Source: a bacterium | GTDB taxonomy: Bacteria; Planctomycetota; J058; JAJDCP01 | Direction of reading: 5' to 3' | Assembly: GCA_030428695.1 (NCBI GenBank) | Contig: JAUIEM010000044.1 | Location: forward strand, 1 to 35,235 | Length of the DNA: 35,235 nucleotides | Program-made: the position numbers and the translations under genes | Notes under the pieces: model-generated | The model's input: only the letters and a program-made list of their open reading frames with translations | Told to the model about the DNA's origin: nothing | The model's database searches: none | Shown: in pieces, positions 7,990-16,600 of the stretch | Layout: each line of letters opens with the position of its first letter | How positions within the stretch are numbered: position 1 is the first letter of the stretch

Positions 7990-8576
7990 CACCCCTCCTC
8001 GTTGCTGCGCTCGCGCATCCGCTCCTGGAGCGCGGTGAACGCCCTCGCGCGGTGGCTGATCGCGTTCTTCTCGGCCGGCTCGAGCTCGGCCAGGGTGCGT
8101 CCGAGCGCGGGCACGAAGAACAGCGGGTCGTAGCCGAAGCCGTTCGCGCCGCGGGGCGTCGCGAGGATCTCGCCCGCCATCCGCCCCTCGGCGACGACGC
8201 AGGTGCCGTCCGGCTCGGCGTACACCGCGACGCAGCGGAAGGCCGCCCCGCGGTCCGCTTTCCCCTCGAGCTCCCGCACCAGCTTCGCGCAGTTGTCGGC
8301 GTAGCTCGCGTCCTCGCCGGCGTAGCGGGCCGAGTAGACGCCCGGCCTGCCGTCGAGGGCGGTGACGAACAGGCCGGTGTCGTCGGCGACCGCCGGCAAC
8401 CCCGAGGCGCGCGCGACCTCGAGGGCCTTCTTGCGGGCGTTGCCCTCGAGGCTCGGCAGATCTTCGACCGTCGGGGGGATGTCGGGGAAGTCGCGGAGGC
8501 TGAGCCAGCGGTACGGGAAGATCTTGCGGATCTCCTCGACCTTGTGCGGGTTGCGTGTCGCGAGCACCGCCTTCAT
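7989..8576 (-). CDS. rdgB: RdgB/HAM1 family XTP/dITP pyrophosphatase
   Basis: 195 residues, standard length. The N-terminus VLATRNPHKVEEI binds the nucleotide phosphate. Other family hallmarks are SLEGNARKKA, ADDTGLFV (metal and catalytic Asp), PGVYSARYAG, GFGYDPLFF and the SHRARA box that recognises the base. The enzyme hydrolyses non-canonical purine triphosphates such as ITP and XTP to monophosphates and keeps them out of nucleic acids. ATG 8576 overlaps the rph stop by four bases (ATGA), and the stop overlaps the lepA start, so translation is probably coupled along the cluster. The rph-rdgB pair is a common bacterial arrangement. Confidence 0.96.
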   Translation of the reverse strand: MKAVLATRNPHKVEEIRKIFPYRWLSLRDFPDIPPTVEDLPSLEGNARKKALEVARASGLPAVADDTGLFVTALDGRPGVYSARYAGEDASYADNCAKLVRELEGKADRGAAFRCVAVYAEPDGTCVVAEGRMAGEILATPRGANGFGYDPLFFVPALGRTLAELEPAEKNAISHRARAFTALQERMRERSNEEG

Positions 8577-9277
8577 GCCTCGATGCACTCCTTCTGCAGG
8601 GCGAACAGCTGCTGGATCGGGGCCTCGCACACCGACACCGCCTCGCTGAGCTCGGCGGGGGTGAAGGGGCCGCGCTCGCCGGTGCCCTGGACCTCGAGCA
8701 GGCCGCCCTCGGCCCAGACCAGGTTCATGTCGACGACCGCCTTCGAGTCCTCGCTGTAGTCGAGGTCGACGAGCCAGCCCGCGTCGGTCTTGCCGACGGA
8801 CAGCGCGGCGACCTGGCGGCGCAGGGGGTTGGTCTTCAGCTTGCCGGCCTTCGTCAGCTTCGAGACCGCCCGGGCCAGCGCGACGTAGCCGCCGGTGATC
8901 GAGGCGGTGCGCGTGCCGCCGTCGGCCTCGATCACATCGCAGTCGATCCACAGGGTCAAGCCGCCGAGCTTGCGCAGGTTGACCGCCCCGCGCAGGGTGC
9001 GGCCGATCAGGCGCTGGATCTCGACCGCGCGGCCGTCGGGCCGGTGGGAGGAGCGGTCTTTGCGGCTGACGGTCGATGCCGGCAGCATCGCGTAGGTCGC
9101 CGACAGCCAACCCCCGTACTGGATGAAGGGTGGCACCCGGTCGACGACCTTGGCGCTGCACAGCACCCGGGTGCGGCCGACCTCGATCAGGCAGGAACCG
9201 TCCGCGTTGCCGAGGAAATCGGGCGTCATCCGGGTCGGGCGTGCGTCGTAGGGACTGCGCTCGTCTGTGCGTGGCAA
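8573..9277 (-). CDS. rph: Ribonuclease PH
   Basis: 234 residues from a TTG start at 9277. Family hallmarks: G-CLIEVGRTRVLCSAKV, GWLSATYAMLPAST, a basic segment before GRAVEIQRLIGR-LRG, DCDVIEADGGTRTASITGGYVAL and the C-terminal acidic core DLDYSEDS-A--DMN. RNase PH is a phosphorolytic 3'-5' exoribonuclease that trims tRNA and rRNA 3' ends and forms hexameric rings. The open frame extends to 9517, but the upstream part is a basic, non-homologous sequence. TTG 9277 has a near-perfect Shine-Dalgarno AGAGGAG six bases upstream and gives PRTDERSPYDARP, which fits the family N-terminus. First gene of the minus-strand cluster. Confidence 0.95.
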   Translation of the reverse strand: MPRTDERSPYDARPTRMTPDFLGNADGSCLIEVGRTRVLCSAKVVDRVPPFIQYGGWLSATYAMLPASTVSRKDRSSHRPDGRAVEIQRLIGRTLRGAVNLRKLGGLTLWIDCDVIEADGGTRTASITGGYVALARAVSKLTKAGKLKTNPLRRQVAALSVGKTDAGWLVDLDYSEDSKAVVDMNLVWAEGGLLEVQGTGERGPFTPAELSEAVSVCEAPIQQLFALQKECIEA

Positions 9278-9283
9278 AGGGGG

Positions 9284-9290
9284 CTCCTCT
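9284..9290 (-). promoter_or_regulatory. Shine-Dalgarno AGAGGAG that fixes the rph TTG start
   Basis: AGAGGAG on the minus strand is followed by CCCCCT and then TTG at 9277. The spacing of six nucleotides is optimal, and no ATG or GTG lies in the window that the family alignment would allow. Confidence 0.75.
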
Positions 9291-9306
9291 GGCCCGAAGA
9301 ACGGGA

Positions 9307-9335
9307 ACCGTACCAGAAGCACCCGGACCGGTAAA
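9307..9335 (-). promoter_or_regulatory. Candidate promoter of the rph-rdgB-lepA cluster
   Basis: Minus-strand TTTACC (9335-9330) and TACGGT (9312-9307) are separated by exactly 17 nt, about 30 nt upstream of the TTG start. The -35 matches four and the -10 three of six sigma-70 consensus positions. Weak evidence. This is the only long gap upstream of the cluster, so a promoter is expected between 9278 and about 9450. Confidence 0.3.
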
Positions 9336-9449
9336 GGCCCGTTCGCCACCCGACGGCGACCGCGAGAACCCGCGCGCCTGGTGCGCCGGACCGGCGGGAC
9401 CTCGCGCCGTGGCCGGCGCGGAGCCGTCCGCTTCCGTCGGCGATCGACC

Positions 9450-9480
9450 CTGGCATCGGAGGCGGAGCCTGCGCTATAGT
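9450..9480 (+). promoter_or_regulatory. Candidate promoter of the zinc-motif membrane protein gene
   Basis: CTGGCA (9450-9455) and TATAGT (9475-9480), spacer 19 nt, lie about 36 nt before the ATG at 9516. TATAGT matches five of six -10 consensus bases and is conspicuous in this GC-rich divergent gap (9278-9515). The spacer is a little long. Confidence 0.4.
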
Positions 9481-9515
9481 GGCGGTTCAGAGCCCGAGCA
9501 CTCCGGAGGCGGCCC

Positions 9516-10619
9516 ATGTTGATCCACTGCGAGTGCGGTCAGGTGCTCCGCGCACCCGAAGGGGCGGAGTACGTCAACTGCCCGTGCGGCATGAAGATGT
9601 CGGTCGCCACGGTCGCCGAGGCCGGGCCCCCACGGCCCCCGTCACGACCGCCCTCGCGACCGCCTTCCCGTCCGACCGGACGCGGCTGGAAGGCACCGGG
9701 CATCAACGCCCCCGCCCGCGAGGGCATGGTCGAAGGCCCGGCGGTGTTCGACTCGCCCGATCCGGCCGTTTCCGAGCCGCGCAGCTCCAGCTTCGACCGC
9801 AAGTCGCGGATCGAGACCTCGCGCTTCCGCCGCACGGGCCGCGAGCAGGCACCGATCGAGCGCGAAGACTACGGCCCGCGCTCCGGCACGTCCCGCTTCG
9901 ACCGGCCCGGACGCACCTCGCGCACGAGCATCCCGCGTCCGAAGAGCCCCTTCGACCCGCCCTCGAGCCGTCTCGGCGGCGACATCGACGACATCGACTG
10001 GGGATCCCGCGGGGGCGGCGGCCGGCGTTCGGGCGGCAAGCCCGCGGCCTCGACGGTGATCGCCTCGCTGAGCGGCGACAAGTTCGTGTGGAATGCGCGG
10101 GCGCTGATGTTCACGTGGATCGGGGCGGTCGTCATCGCGATCGCCTTGTTCGCCTACCTGCACGTAGACTCCCCGGACACGGCGCCGGCCACCTTGCCGG
10201 TCGGCATCGGCCTCGGCGTGCTCGCGCTCGGGCTGAGCCTCCTGTTCGGGCTGTACGTGTTCGAGTGGAGCAGGGTCTCGCGCGGTCTGCATCGGATGGC
10301 GAGGGAAGCCAAGAGCGCTGCCTCCGGCTACGAGGTCCGGCGCGGCGCGAGCAAGACCCGCCGCCTGATCGGCCTGGCCTGGACGATCTTCGTGCTCGGC
10401 ATCATCGTCGCGAGCGGAGTCGCGATCGCGGGAGCGGTGCAGGTCGTCCAGTCCGGTGGAGGCATCCAGGCGGTCAACATCATCGTCGGCACGCTCTTCA
10501 CCTGTCTGAGCGCCTACCTCGGCGGGACGGTCTGCCTCTATCAGGCGCAGGTGCTCGCCCAGTGCGTCAGCGAGCTGCGGTTGACGCTCTCGAATCTCGA
10601 CCGGCTCGACCGCGAGTAG
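9516..10619 (+). CDS. Membrane protein with N-terminal CxC...CxC zinc motif and Arg/Ser/Pro-rich linker
   Basis: 367 residues, ATG preceded by GGAGG at a six-base spacing. The N-terminus MLIHCECGQVLRAP..NCPCG has two CxC pairs (C5/C7, C22/C24), a compact putative zinc knuckle. Residues 35-180 are low-complexity: a tandem RPPS repeat (about 39-52), then a charged linker with repeated S-FDR / RTSRT-like units. Four hydrophobic helices follow (about 197-216, 225-248, 283-308, 318-345), so the zinc module and linker are probably cytoplasmic. I know no named family. It is a membrane protein of unknown function, separated by 39 nt from the next gene and possibly in the same transcript. Confidence 0.8.
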   Translation: MLIHCECGQVLRAPEGAEYVNCPCGMKMSVATVAEAGPPRPPSRPPSRPPSRPTGRGWKAPGINAPAREGMVEGPAVFDSPDPAVSEPRSSSFDRKSRIETSRFRRTGREQAPIEREDYGPRSGTSRFDRPGRTSRTSIPRPKSPFDPPSSRLGGDIDDIDWGSRGGGGRRSGGKPAASTVIASLSGDKFVWNARALMFTWIGAVVIAIALFAYLHVDSPDTAPATLPVGIGLGVLALGLSLLFGLYVFEWSRVSRGLHRMAREAKSAASGYEVRRGASKTRRLIGLAWTIFVLGIIVASGVAIAGAVQVVQSGGGIQAVNIIVGTLFTCLSAYLGGTVCLYQAQVLAQCVSELRLTLSNLDRLDRE

Positions 10620-10658
10620 CCCGGTGTCTCCTCTCGATCGCAGGCCTACGGAGGAAGC

Positions 10659-11294
10659 GTGGACCAGCTGCTGATCCCCGCGTTGGCCCTGTTCGTCGTC
10701 GTCGGGGGAGGGGGCGTGGCGGTCACGCTGTACCGCTTCTATACGCAGCACAGGCGCCTGCAGTCGATCTGGAGGCGCATCGCCGACCACTTCCGGCTGC
10801 GCTATGCCGAGGAAGCCTACGGACGCATCCGCAGCATCAGCGGGACGGTCGACGAGTTTCCGGTGTTGATCGAGAGCCACGAGCTGCGGCGTCCCGGAGA
10901 GACGAGCTACGCCAGCCGCATCGTGACCCGCTTTCCGACCGGGCTCGGCCTGCAGCTGCTCGCCCACCGGCGCAAGCGCGAGGGTCCGCCGATCGGACCC
11001 GACGCGCAGCCCGTCGAGCTCGGCAAGCAGGACTTCGATCTGCGCTTCAAGCTGGCGACCAGCCGGCCCGACAGCCTGAAGAGCTTTCTGACGGACGAGC
11101 TGCTCGAGCGCATGCTCAACTACGACAGCAGCATCGGCGCTCTCGAGGTCGACGACCTCGGGGTGACCTACCGGGAGGACGGTGTGATCGACAATCCGGC
11201 GCGCATGATCCAGGTCGTCGACGGACAGCTGTGGCTGGTCCGGGCGCTCTGGGCCCGCAAGGGCGAGGTCGATGTCGAGGTCGACCGATGTTGA
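10659..11294 (+). CDS. Hypothetical membrane-anchored protein, 211 aa
   Basis: GTG start at 10659 behind GGAGGA. One N-terminal hydrophobic helix (about 4-24) is followed by a basic stretch and a soluble domain of about 180 residues that seems mostly beta/alpha: a 'SISGTVDEFPVLIESHE' strand pair, a 'TRFPTGLGLQLLAHRR' strand and a later helical segment ending in a CVDVEVDR-like tail. Such an 'xxG-V-G--V-I' core occurs in several uncharacterised bacterial membrane-anchored proteins. No catalytic motif is visible. It overlaps the following lipoprotein gene by seven bases. The function is not recognisable. Confidence 0.7.
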   Translation: MDQLLIPALALFVVVGGGGVAVTLYRFYTQHRRLQSIWRRIADHFRLRYAEEAYGRIRSISGTVDEFPVLIESHELRRPGETSYASRIVTRFPTGLGLQLLAHRRKREGPPIGPDAQPVELGKQDFDLRFKLATSRPDSLKSFLTDELLERMLNYDSSIGALEVDDLGVTYREDGVIDNPARMIQVVDGQLWLVRALWARKGEVDVEVDRC

Positions 11295-11941
11295 GGTTCC
11301 TGCTCCCCATCCTCACCGTGCTCGCCGGCTGCGCCGAGCTGCCGCTCGCGCGGAGCCACGCCAGCGCGGGCTGCATCGTGTTCCTGCCCGATGCGGACAG
11401 CAACGACCTGATCCTGTTGATCGACGATGCCCGCAAGCGTCTCCCGCGAGGGGTCGAAGGCCTCGAAGAGGAGGCGGTGGTGTGGGCGGGGAACGTCGCC
11501 GCCACCGCGTCGGAGGCGCACCTGCGCGTCCACGCGACCGCGCGGCCCTTCCGCCGCAAGCTCGAGCTGTTTCCCCTCGAGGTGCTCGTCGATCGCTTCA
11601 AGGCCTTCGATGACAGCGCCCGGCGCCGCCACGAAGAGAAGGACCGGGGGAAGCTGGCGGAGGAGGACGACCTGCGCGTCGAGCTGCGCCAACAGCTCGT
11701 GCAGGGCCACGCGCCGGGGGGCGGCAGCCAGCTGGAGATCCTGGTGCGGAGCACGGGCTGGTTCCGCAGCGAGGAAGAGGTCGAAGAGGAAGCGCTCGCG
11801 CACGAGTCGATGATCGCCGGCTTGAGCAGCGCGCTGGTGATCCGCACCCGGGAGGTCTTCGTCGCGGTCGCCCGCGAAGCCGGGGAGCGGGTCTACGCGG
11901 AAACCTGGGGGCCGGGGCTGGGAGACAGGCCGGAGCCCTGA
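11288..11941 (+). CDS. Putative lipoprotein, 217 aa
   Basis: ATG 11288 overlaps the stop of the preceding gene by seven bases. The N-terminus MLRFLLPILTVLAGCAE has a short signal peptide and a lipobox LAGC with the lipidated Cys at position 15, so it is probably anchored in a membrane by signal peptidase II processing (inference). The mature part has a strand-rich region about residues 25-90 and then a highly charged Glu/Arg helical region (about 105-175). No known domain recognised. Neighbouring genes encode membrane or signalling proteins. Confidence 0.7.
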   Translation: MLRFLLPILTVLAGCAELPLARSHASAGCIVFLPDADSNDLILLIDDARKRLPRGVEGLEEEAVVWAGNVAATASEAHLRVHATARPFRRKLELFPLEVLVDRFKAFDDSARRRHEEKDRGKLAEEDDLRVELRQQLVQGHAPGGGSQLEILVRSTGWFRSEEEVEEEALAHESMIAGLSSALVIRTREVFVAVAREAGERVYAETWGPGLGDRPEP

Positions 11942-11969
11942 GCGGGCGCCGGACCCGAAGCGAGGAACC

Positions 11970-12956
11970 GTGCGTCGAAGAGTGAAACTGCCCTGGACGG
12001 CCCTGGTCTGGCCCGTGAAGCTGCTCGGGGCCGGAGGTCTGGCCTGGTGGCTCGGACCGGAGGCGATGCGCCTCGAGGCGATGCTGTTCGCCGTCCTGCT
12101 CGTCCGCTCGGCGTCGGGCTTCGACGGGCTGCAGGCGATCTCCCGGCTGTTCCTGATCGCGACCAGCGCGATCGTCGCCGTCAGCGTCCGCGCGCTGCTC
12201 GGCCCGGGCCCCCTCGCGCTGCTGGTCTGCGCGCCTGTGCTCGTCGCGCTGTTGCGCCACTTCCGGGTCGCGCGGCTCGCGCCCCTGGCGCTCCTGACCG
12301 CCTGGTGGATGTGCTCGCATCCGCCGGTCGGCGAAGCCGCCCAGCAGGCAGCGCTGGTCGTCGCCCTGGGGCTCGGCTCTGCCCTGGCGGCCGACGGCCT
12401 GCTCGCCGCCGTTTTGGCGCCCTGGGCCGCCGGCGCGGGCGCCGCCCGGAGGCGCGGGATCGCCCGCGACCTGGCGACCATCGGCGAGGACGTGGCGAGC
12501 GCGGTCCGCCAGCCCGACGTGCGGGCCTTGCGGGCCGCGGACAAGCGGCTGGCGGCGGTCGCCGACGCGCTGCGCGAGGAGCGCTCCGGCGAGGCCCTCG
12601 CCCTGCGCCAGCTGAGCGAGCAGCTCGCCGCGCTCGGGCACACCGCGATCGAGCTGCGCACCCTGCGGCTGCCGACGGGCACCCTCCCCGAGGGGCAGGA
12701 GCCGCCCGCCGCCGCCCTCAGCGCCGTGTTGACCGCCTGGGCGCGGGCCCTGCGCGGGGTGTTCGACGGCAGGAAGCCGAGGGAGACGGGGCTCGCCGAG
12801 GTCGCCACCGGCCTCGACGGGCTCGGCAGGCACGTCGAGCAACCGGCGCTGTGCGAGCTCGCCGCCGGCTTGCGCGCCCTCGCCTTCGGGCTGGCGGCGG
12901 TCGCGGCGCGGCGCATCGAGCCGCCCGCGCCGAAGACGGAGAGCGACGATGGCTGA
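11970..12956 (+). CDS. Six-helix membrane protein resembling FUSC/ArAE exporters
   Basis: 328 residues, GTG 11970 behind GAGGAA. Residues about 12-150 form six closely spaced hydrophobic helices with short loops. The remainder (about 155-320) is a soluble Ala/Leu/Arg/Glu-rich helical region. This layout, hydrophobic half then cytosolic helical half, is that of half-size FUSC or aromatic-acid exporter (ArAE) proteins, but there is no motif that proves it; overall similarity is topological only. Another possibility is an unrelated membrane protein with a coiled-coil tail. The gene overlaps the HAD hydrolase gene by eight bases, which suggests one transcript. Confidence 0.65.
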   Translation: MRRRVKLPWTALVWPVKLLGAGGLAWWLGPEAMRLEAMLFAVLLVRSASGFDGLQAISRLFLIATSAIVAVSVRALLGPGPLALLVCAPVLVALLRHFRVARLAPLALLTAWWMCSHPPVGEAAQQAALVVALGLGSALAADGLLAAVLAPWAAGAGAARRRGIARDLATIGEDVASAVRQPDVRALRAADKRLAAVADALREERSGEALALRQLSEQLAALGHTAIELRTLRLPTGTLPEGQEPPAAALSAVLTAWARALRGVFDGRKPRETGLAEVATGLDGLGRHVEQPALCELAAGLRALAFGLAAVAARRIEPPAPKTESDDG

Positions 12957-13641
12957 GCTGCCTCCCCTCGAGGCGATCGTCTTCGACGCCGGCAACACCC
13001 TGGTGCACGTCGATGCGCCGTGGGTGGTCGACTTCCTCCGGGCGCGCGGGCACGACACCGACCTCGCCCGGCTCGACCGCGGGCGGCGGCGGGCGAACCG
13101 GGTGGTCGAGGAGCTGCTCGAGACCCCCTCGACGACCGACCGCGACCGCTGGGCGCCGTACTTCGACCGCATCCTCGCCGAGGCGGGCGTCGCCGACCCC
13201 GACGAGCGCGCCCGCTGCGTCGAGGCCCTGCGCGCCAACGACCGCGAGCGCAGCCTGTGGCGCACCGTGCCGCCGGGCACCCGCGAGACCCTCGCGGCGC
13301 TGCGCGCGCGGGGTTTCCGCCTGGCGGTGATCTCGAACAGCGACGGGCGTATCCGGGGTCTGCTCGACGAGCTGGAGCTGGCCGCCTTCTTCGAGCTGAT
13401 CGTCGACAGCGGAGTGTTCGGGGTCGAGAAGCCCGACCCGCGCATCTTCTCCGACAGCCTGGCGCGGCTCGGCGTCGCGCCGGCGAAGAGCCTGTACATC
13501 GGGGACCTGTACGCGGTCGATGTCGTCGGCGCGCGGGCCGCCGGGATGCACGCCTGCCTGCTCGGCGATCGGCGCCCCGACTGCCTGGCGATCGAGCGCC
13601 TGGACGAGCTCCCGTCGCTGGTGCGCAGGGACGCGGGATGA
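12949..13641 (+). CDS. HAD-superfamily hydrolase (subfamily I)
   Basis: 230 residues. Motif I is VFDAGNTL with the nucleophile D13; the second position of the usual DxD is Gly (G15), so the general acid is not the standard Asp. Motif II is VISNSDG, motif III is the Lys in VEKPDPRIF, and motif IV is YIGDLYAVDV, so the fold is complete, with an alpha-helical cap after motif I (about residues 20-95). These proteins dephosphorylate small phosphorylated metabolites in the cytosol; the substrate cannot be told. It overlaps the neighbouring genes at both ends (eight and four bases), placing it in the operon that ends with the large kinase. Confidence 0.88.
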   Translation: MAELPPLEAIVFDAGNTLVHVDAPWVVDFLRARGHDTDLARLDRGRRRANRVVEELLETPSTTDRDRWAPYFDRILAEAGVADPDERARCVEALRANDRERSLWRTVPPGTRETLAALRARGFRLAVISNSDGRIRGLLDELELAAFFELIVDSGVFGVEKPDPRIFSDSLARLGVAPAKSLYIGDLYAVDVVGARAAGMHACLLGDRRPDCLAIERLDELPSLVRRDAG

Positions 13642-16600
13642 GCGGCAGCGACGAGCAGGAGAGCACCGTCGAGCGTCGGCCCGGCGCCGACTGGGAGGAG
13701 AGCACCCACGAGCGGAGGATCCGCGCGCTGTGGTCGACGGTGCTCGGGCCCGATGCCGACTGGGACAAGCTCAGCCAGGTCGCGACCTACCACACCTCCC
13801 TGCTGCGGCCGATGCCGTTCCCGGCGATGCCCGACGAGGCCTACGAGCAGCTCGAGGAGGTCGGACGCGGGGGGCTCGGCGTCGTGTACCGCGCCCGTCA
13901 GCTGACCCTCGGCCGCATCGTCGCCCTCAAGGCCATCCGTCCGCGCGAGGCGCGCTCGGACGACTCGGTGCAGGCGGCGCGGGACAACTTCCTCGCCGAG
14001 GCGCTGGTCACCGCGCGCCTGCAGCACCCGAACATCGTGCCGGTGCACGACCTCTTGATCGGCACGGACGGGCGGCTGCAGCTCGCGATGAAGCTCGTCC
14101 GGGGCCGCTCCTGGGCCGACCTGCTCGACGACGGCGGGATCGACCGCGAGCGGCATCTCGACATCCTCCTGCAGGTGTGCAACGCGGTCGCCTTCGCGCA
14201 CAGTCGCGGCGTGGTGCACAACGACCTCAAGCCCTCGAACGTGATGGTCGGGGAGTTCGGGGAAGTCGTCGTGATGGACTGGGGGCTCGCCGTCGAGTTC
14301 GGTGACGAGGCGACGATGGACGGCCTGCGCCACAAGAGCGGCGTCGACCATCCCTGCGGCACGCCCGCCTACATGTCCCCCGAGCTCGCCGAAGGGCGCG
14401 GCGAGGACATCGGCCCGTGGACCGACGTCTACCTGCTCGGGGGCATCCTGTACGAGATCCTGTCGGGCCAGGCTCCGCACCATCACAGCTCCTTCCTGCA
14501 GGTCGTGATCCAGGCGGTCGACGGCGTCGTGCCCGAGCTCGATCCGGCCCTGCCCGCCGAGCTGCGGGCGATCTGCCGGCGCGCCCTCGCGCCCGAGCCG
14601 GCGGAGCGCTTTCCCGATGTCCTCGCCCTCCAGGAGGCGCTGCGTAGCTTCCAGCGCCACGAGGAGAGCCTCGCCATCGCCCAGGACGCCGGGCGGCGCC
14701 TCGGCGAGTGCCGTCGGCGCGCCGCCCGCGCCCTGGACCGGCGGGAGGTCAGCAGCCTGTACGAGGACTTCGTCCAGGCGATCGCCGGTTTCGAGCAGGC
14801 CGCCCAGCTCTGGCAGGAGAACCCGGCCGCCGAGGCCGGCGCCGCGGACGCCCGCGCGGCCTACGCCGCCGCGGCCCTGCGCCAGGGCGACCTCGCGCTG
14901 GCCGAGTCCCAGCTCACGCGCCTCGATGCCGACCGGCCGGATGTCCCGGGGCTGCGGGAAGAGCTCGCGCGGGCCGGCCGGGAGCGCGACCGCGAGCGCT
15001 CGTCGGCGGGGCGCCTGCGGCGCTTCGTGCGGGTCGCCGCCCTCGGCATGGTCGCGCTGCTGCTCGGGGGGCTCTTGTTCGCGGGGGTGATGAACACGCG
15101 GCTGCAGGAGCAGGTCGAGCGCGCCGACACCGAGGCCGCGCGCGCGCAGCGCGAAAGCCGCTACAACGAGCGGCGCGGTGAGATCGCGATCGCCGCCCTC
15201 GACGACCTGGTCGGCGAGGTGCGCGAGCACCTGATCGTCCACGGCACCGAGAACAGCGAGAAGGTCGCGCGGGCCCTGCTGCTCGCGGCCAAGGCCCACT
15301 GGCTCGAGCTGCGCGCCGCCGACGTCAGCGAGGAGCGGGTGTCGCGCTCCCGGGCGCGGATCACCTACCGGCTCGGCACCATCGTCGAGATCGTCGACGG
15401 GGACCCCGAGGCAGCGCTCGCCCTGTACCGCGAGGGCGAGACCACGCTGCGCGCGCTGCTCGAGGCAGAGGAAGGGCTCGCCGTGCGCCGCGACCTCGCC
15501 GCCAACCTCCTGCGCCAGGGGGCCTGCCTGCTGTTGCTCGGCCAGCCCCTGGCCGCGCTCGAGCCGCTCGCGGAGGGGCTGCAGGCGCTCGAGGGGCACG
15601 ACGGCGACCCGGAGGCGCGGTCGCTGCTCGCGCAGCTCTACCTGCACCGCGGGCGCTGCCACCACCTGCTCGCGGACTTCGGCGCCGCGGCCGCCGACCT
15701 GCGAAGGAGCGGGGAGCTCGTGCGGGGCACGGGCCGCGGAGAGGACACGCTGATCGAGATGACGGTGCTGCGCGGCGCCCAGGGGGCCCCGGACGAGGCG
15801 CTCCAGCTGGCGGACAGCGCGCTGGTGGTCGTGCGGGCCGCGCTGGACGAGGATCCCGACAACCGTGTGCAGCAGCGCCGGCTCGCCCGCGTCCTCGAGC
15901 TGCGCGGCGAGCTCCTGCGCTCCCTCGGTGAGCTGCCGCTGGCGCGCGAGGACTTCGAGCGGGCGATCGTGCTGCGCCGCACGCTGCTCGCGCTGTTCCC
16001 GAGCCACGCGGGCGAGCGGGCACACCTCGCCGAGGGGCTGGCCGACCTCGGCTGGATCGCCTTCGGCCAGCAGCGGCTGTCCGAGGCCGCGGAGGCCCTC
16101 GCAGAGTCGGTGTCCCGGCTGCGCGCGCTCGCGGACGAGCTGCCGGGCTACGAGGCGCCGAGCGCATTGGCGCGAACGCTCGGCCGGCTCGGCGAGGTGC
16201 TCGCGATCTCCGGCGACTCGGAGCAGGGACAGGCGCACGTCGAAGAGGCCCTCGCGCTGCAGCGAGAGCTGATGCGTCAGCATCCCGAGCTCGCGCTCGA
16301 GCGGCTCGATCTCGCCGATCTGCTCTCGCTGCGGGCGGAGATCCTGGCCCTGCGGTCCGCGTCGGAGGAGGCCCTCGATTCCCAGCGGCGGTCGGTCGCG
16401 GAGATCGAGCGCGTCCTCGAGCGCGCGGGCTCGTACCAGCGCGCGCGGGTCGCCCTCGGCCGCGAGCTCGGCCTGCTCGCCTTGCGCTTGGCCGACGCCG
16501 GTCAGCCGCAGCAGGCCGACGTCGTGTTCGAGCGGGCCGGGACGGTGCTACGGGAGGAAGCGGCGGCGCACCGCGCCGCGACCGCGGCCCGCGTCGAGCT

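Noticed and set aside
9479..11287. 820-codon frame spanning two upstream genes of the lipoprotein
   Set aside because: Only the last 217 residues, with a lipobox, are real; the rest is an alternative frame of the two preceding genes.
11598..16283. 1561-codon open frame antisense to the kinase operon
   Set aside because: Low-complexity Arg/Gly/Ala/Pro protein with no domain, opposite clear genes; an effect of codon use in GC-rich DNA.
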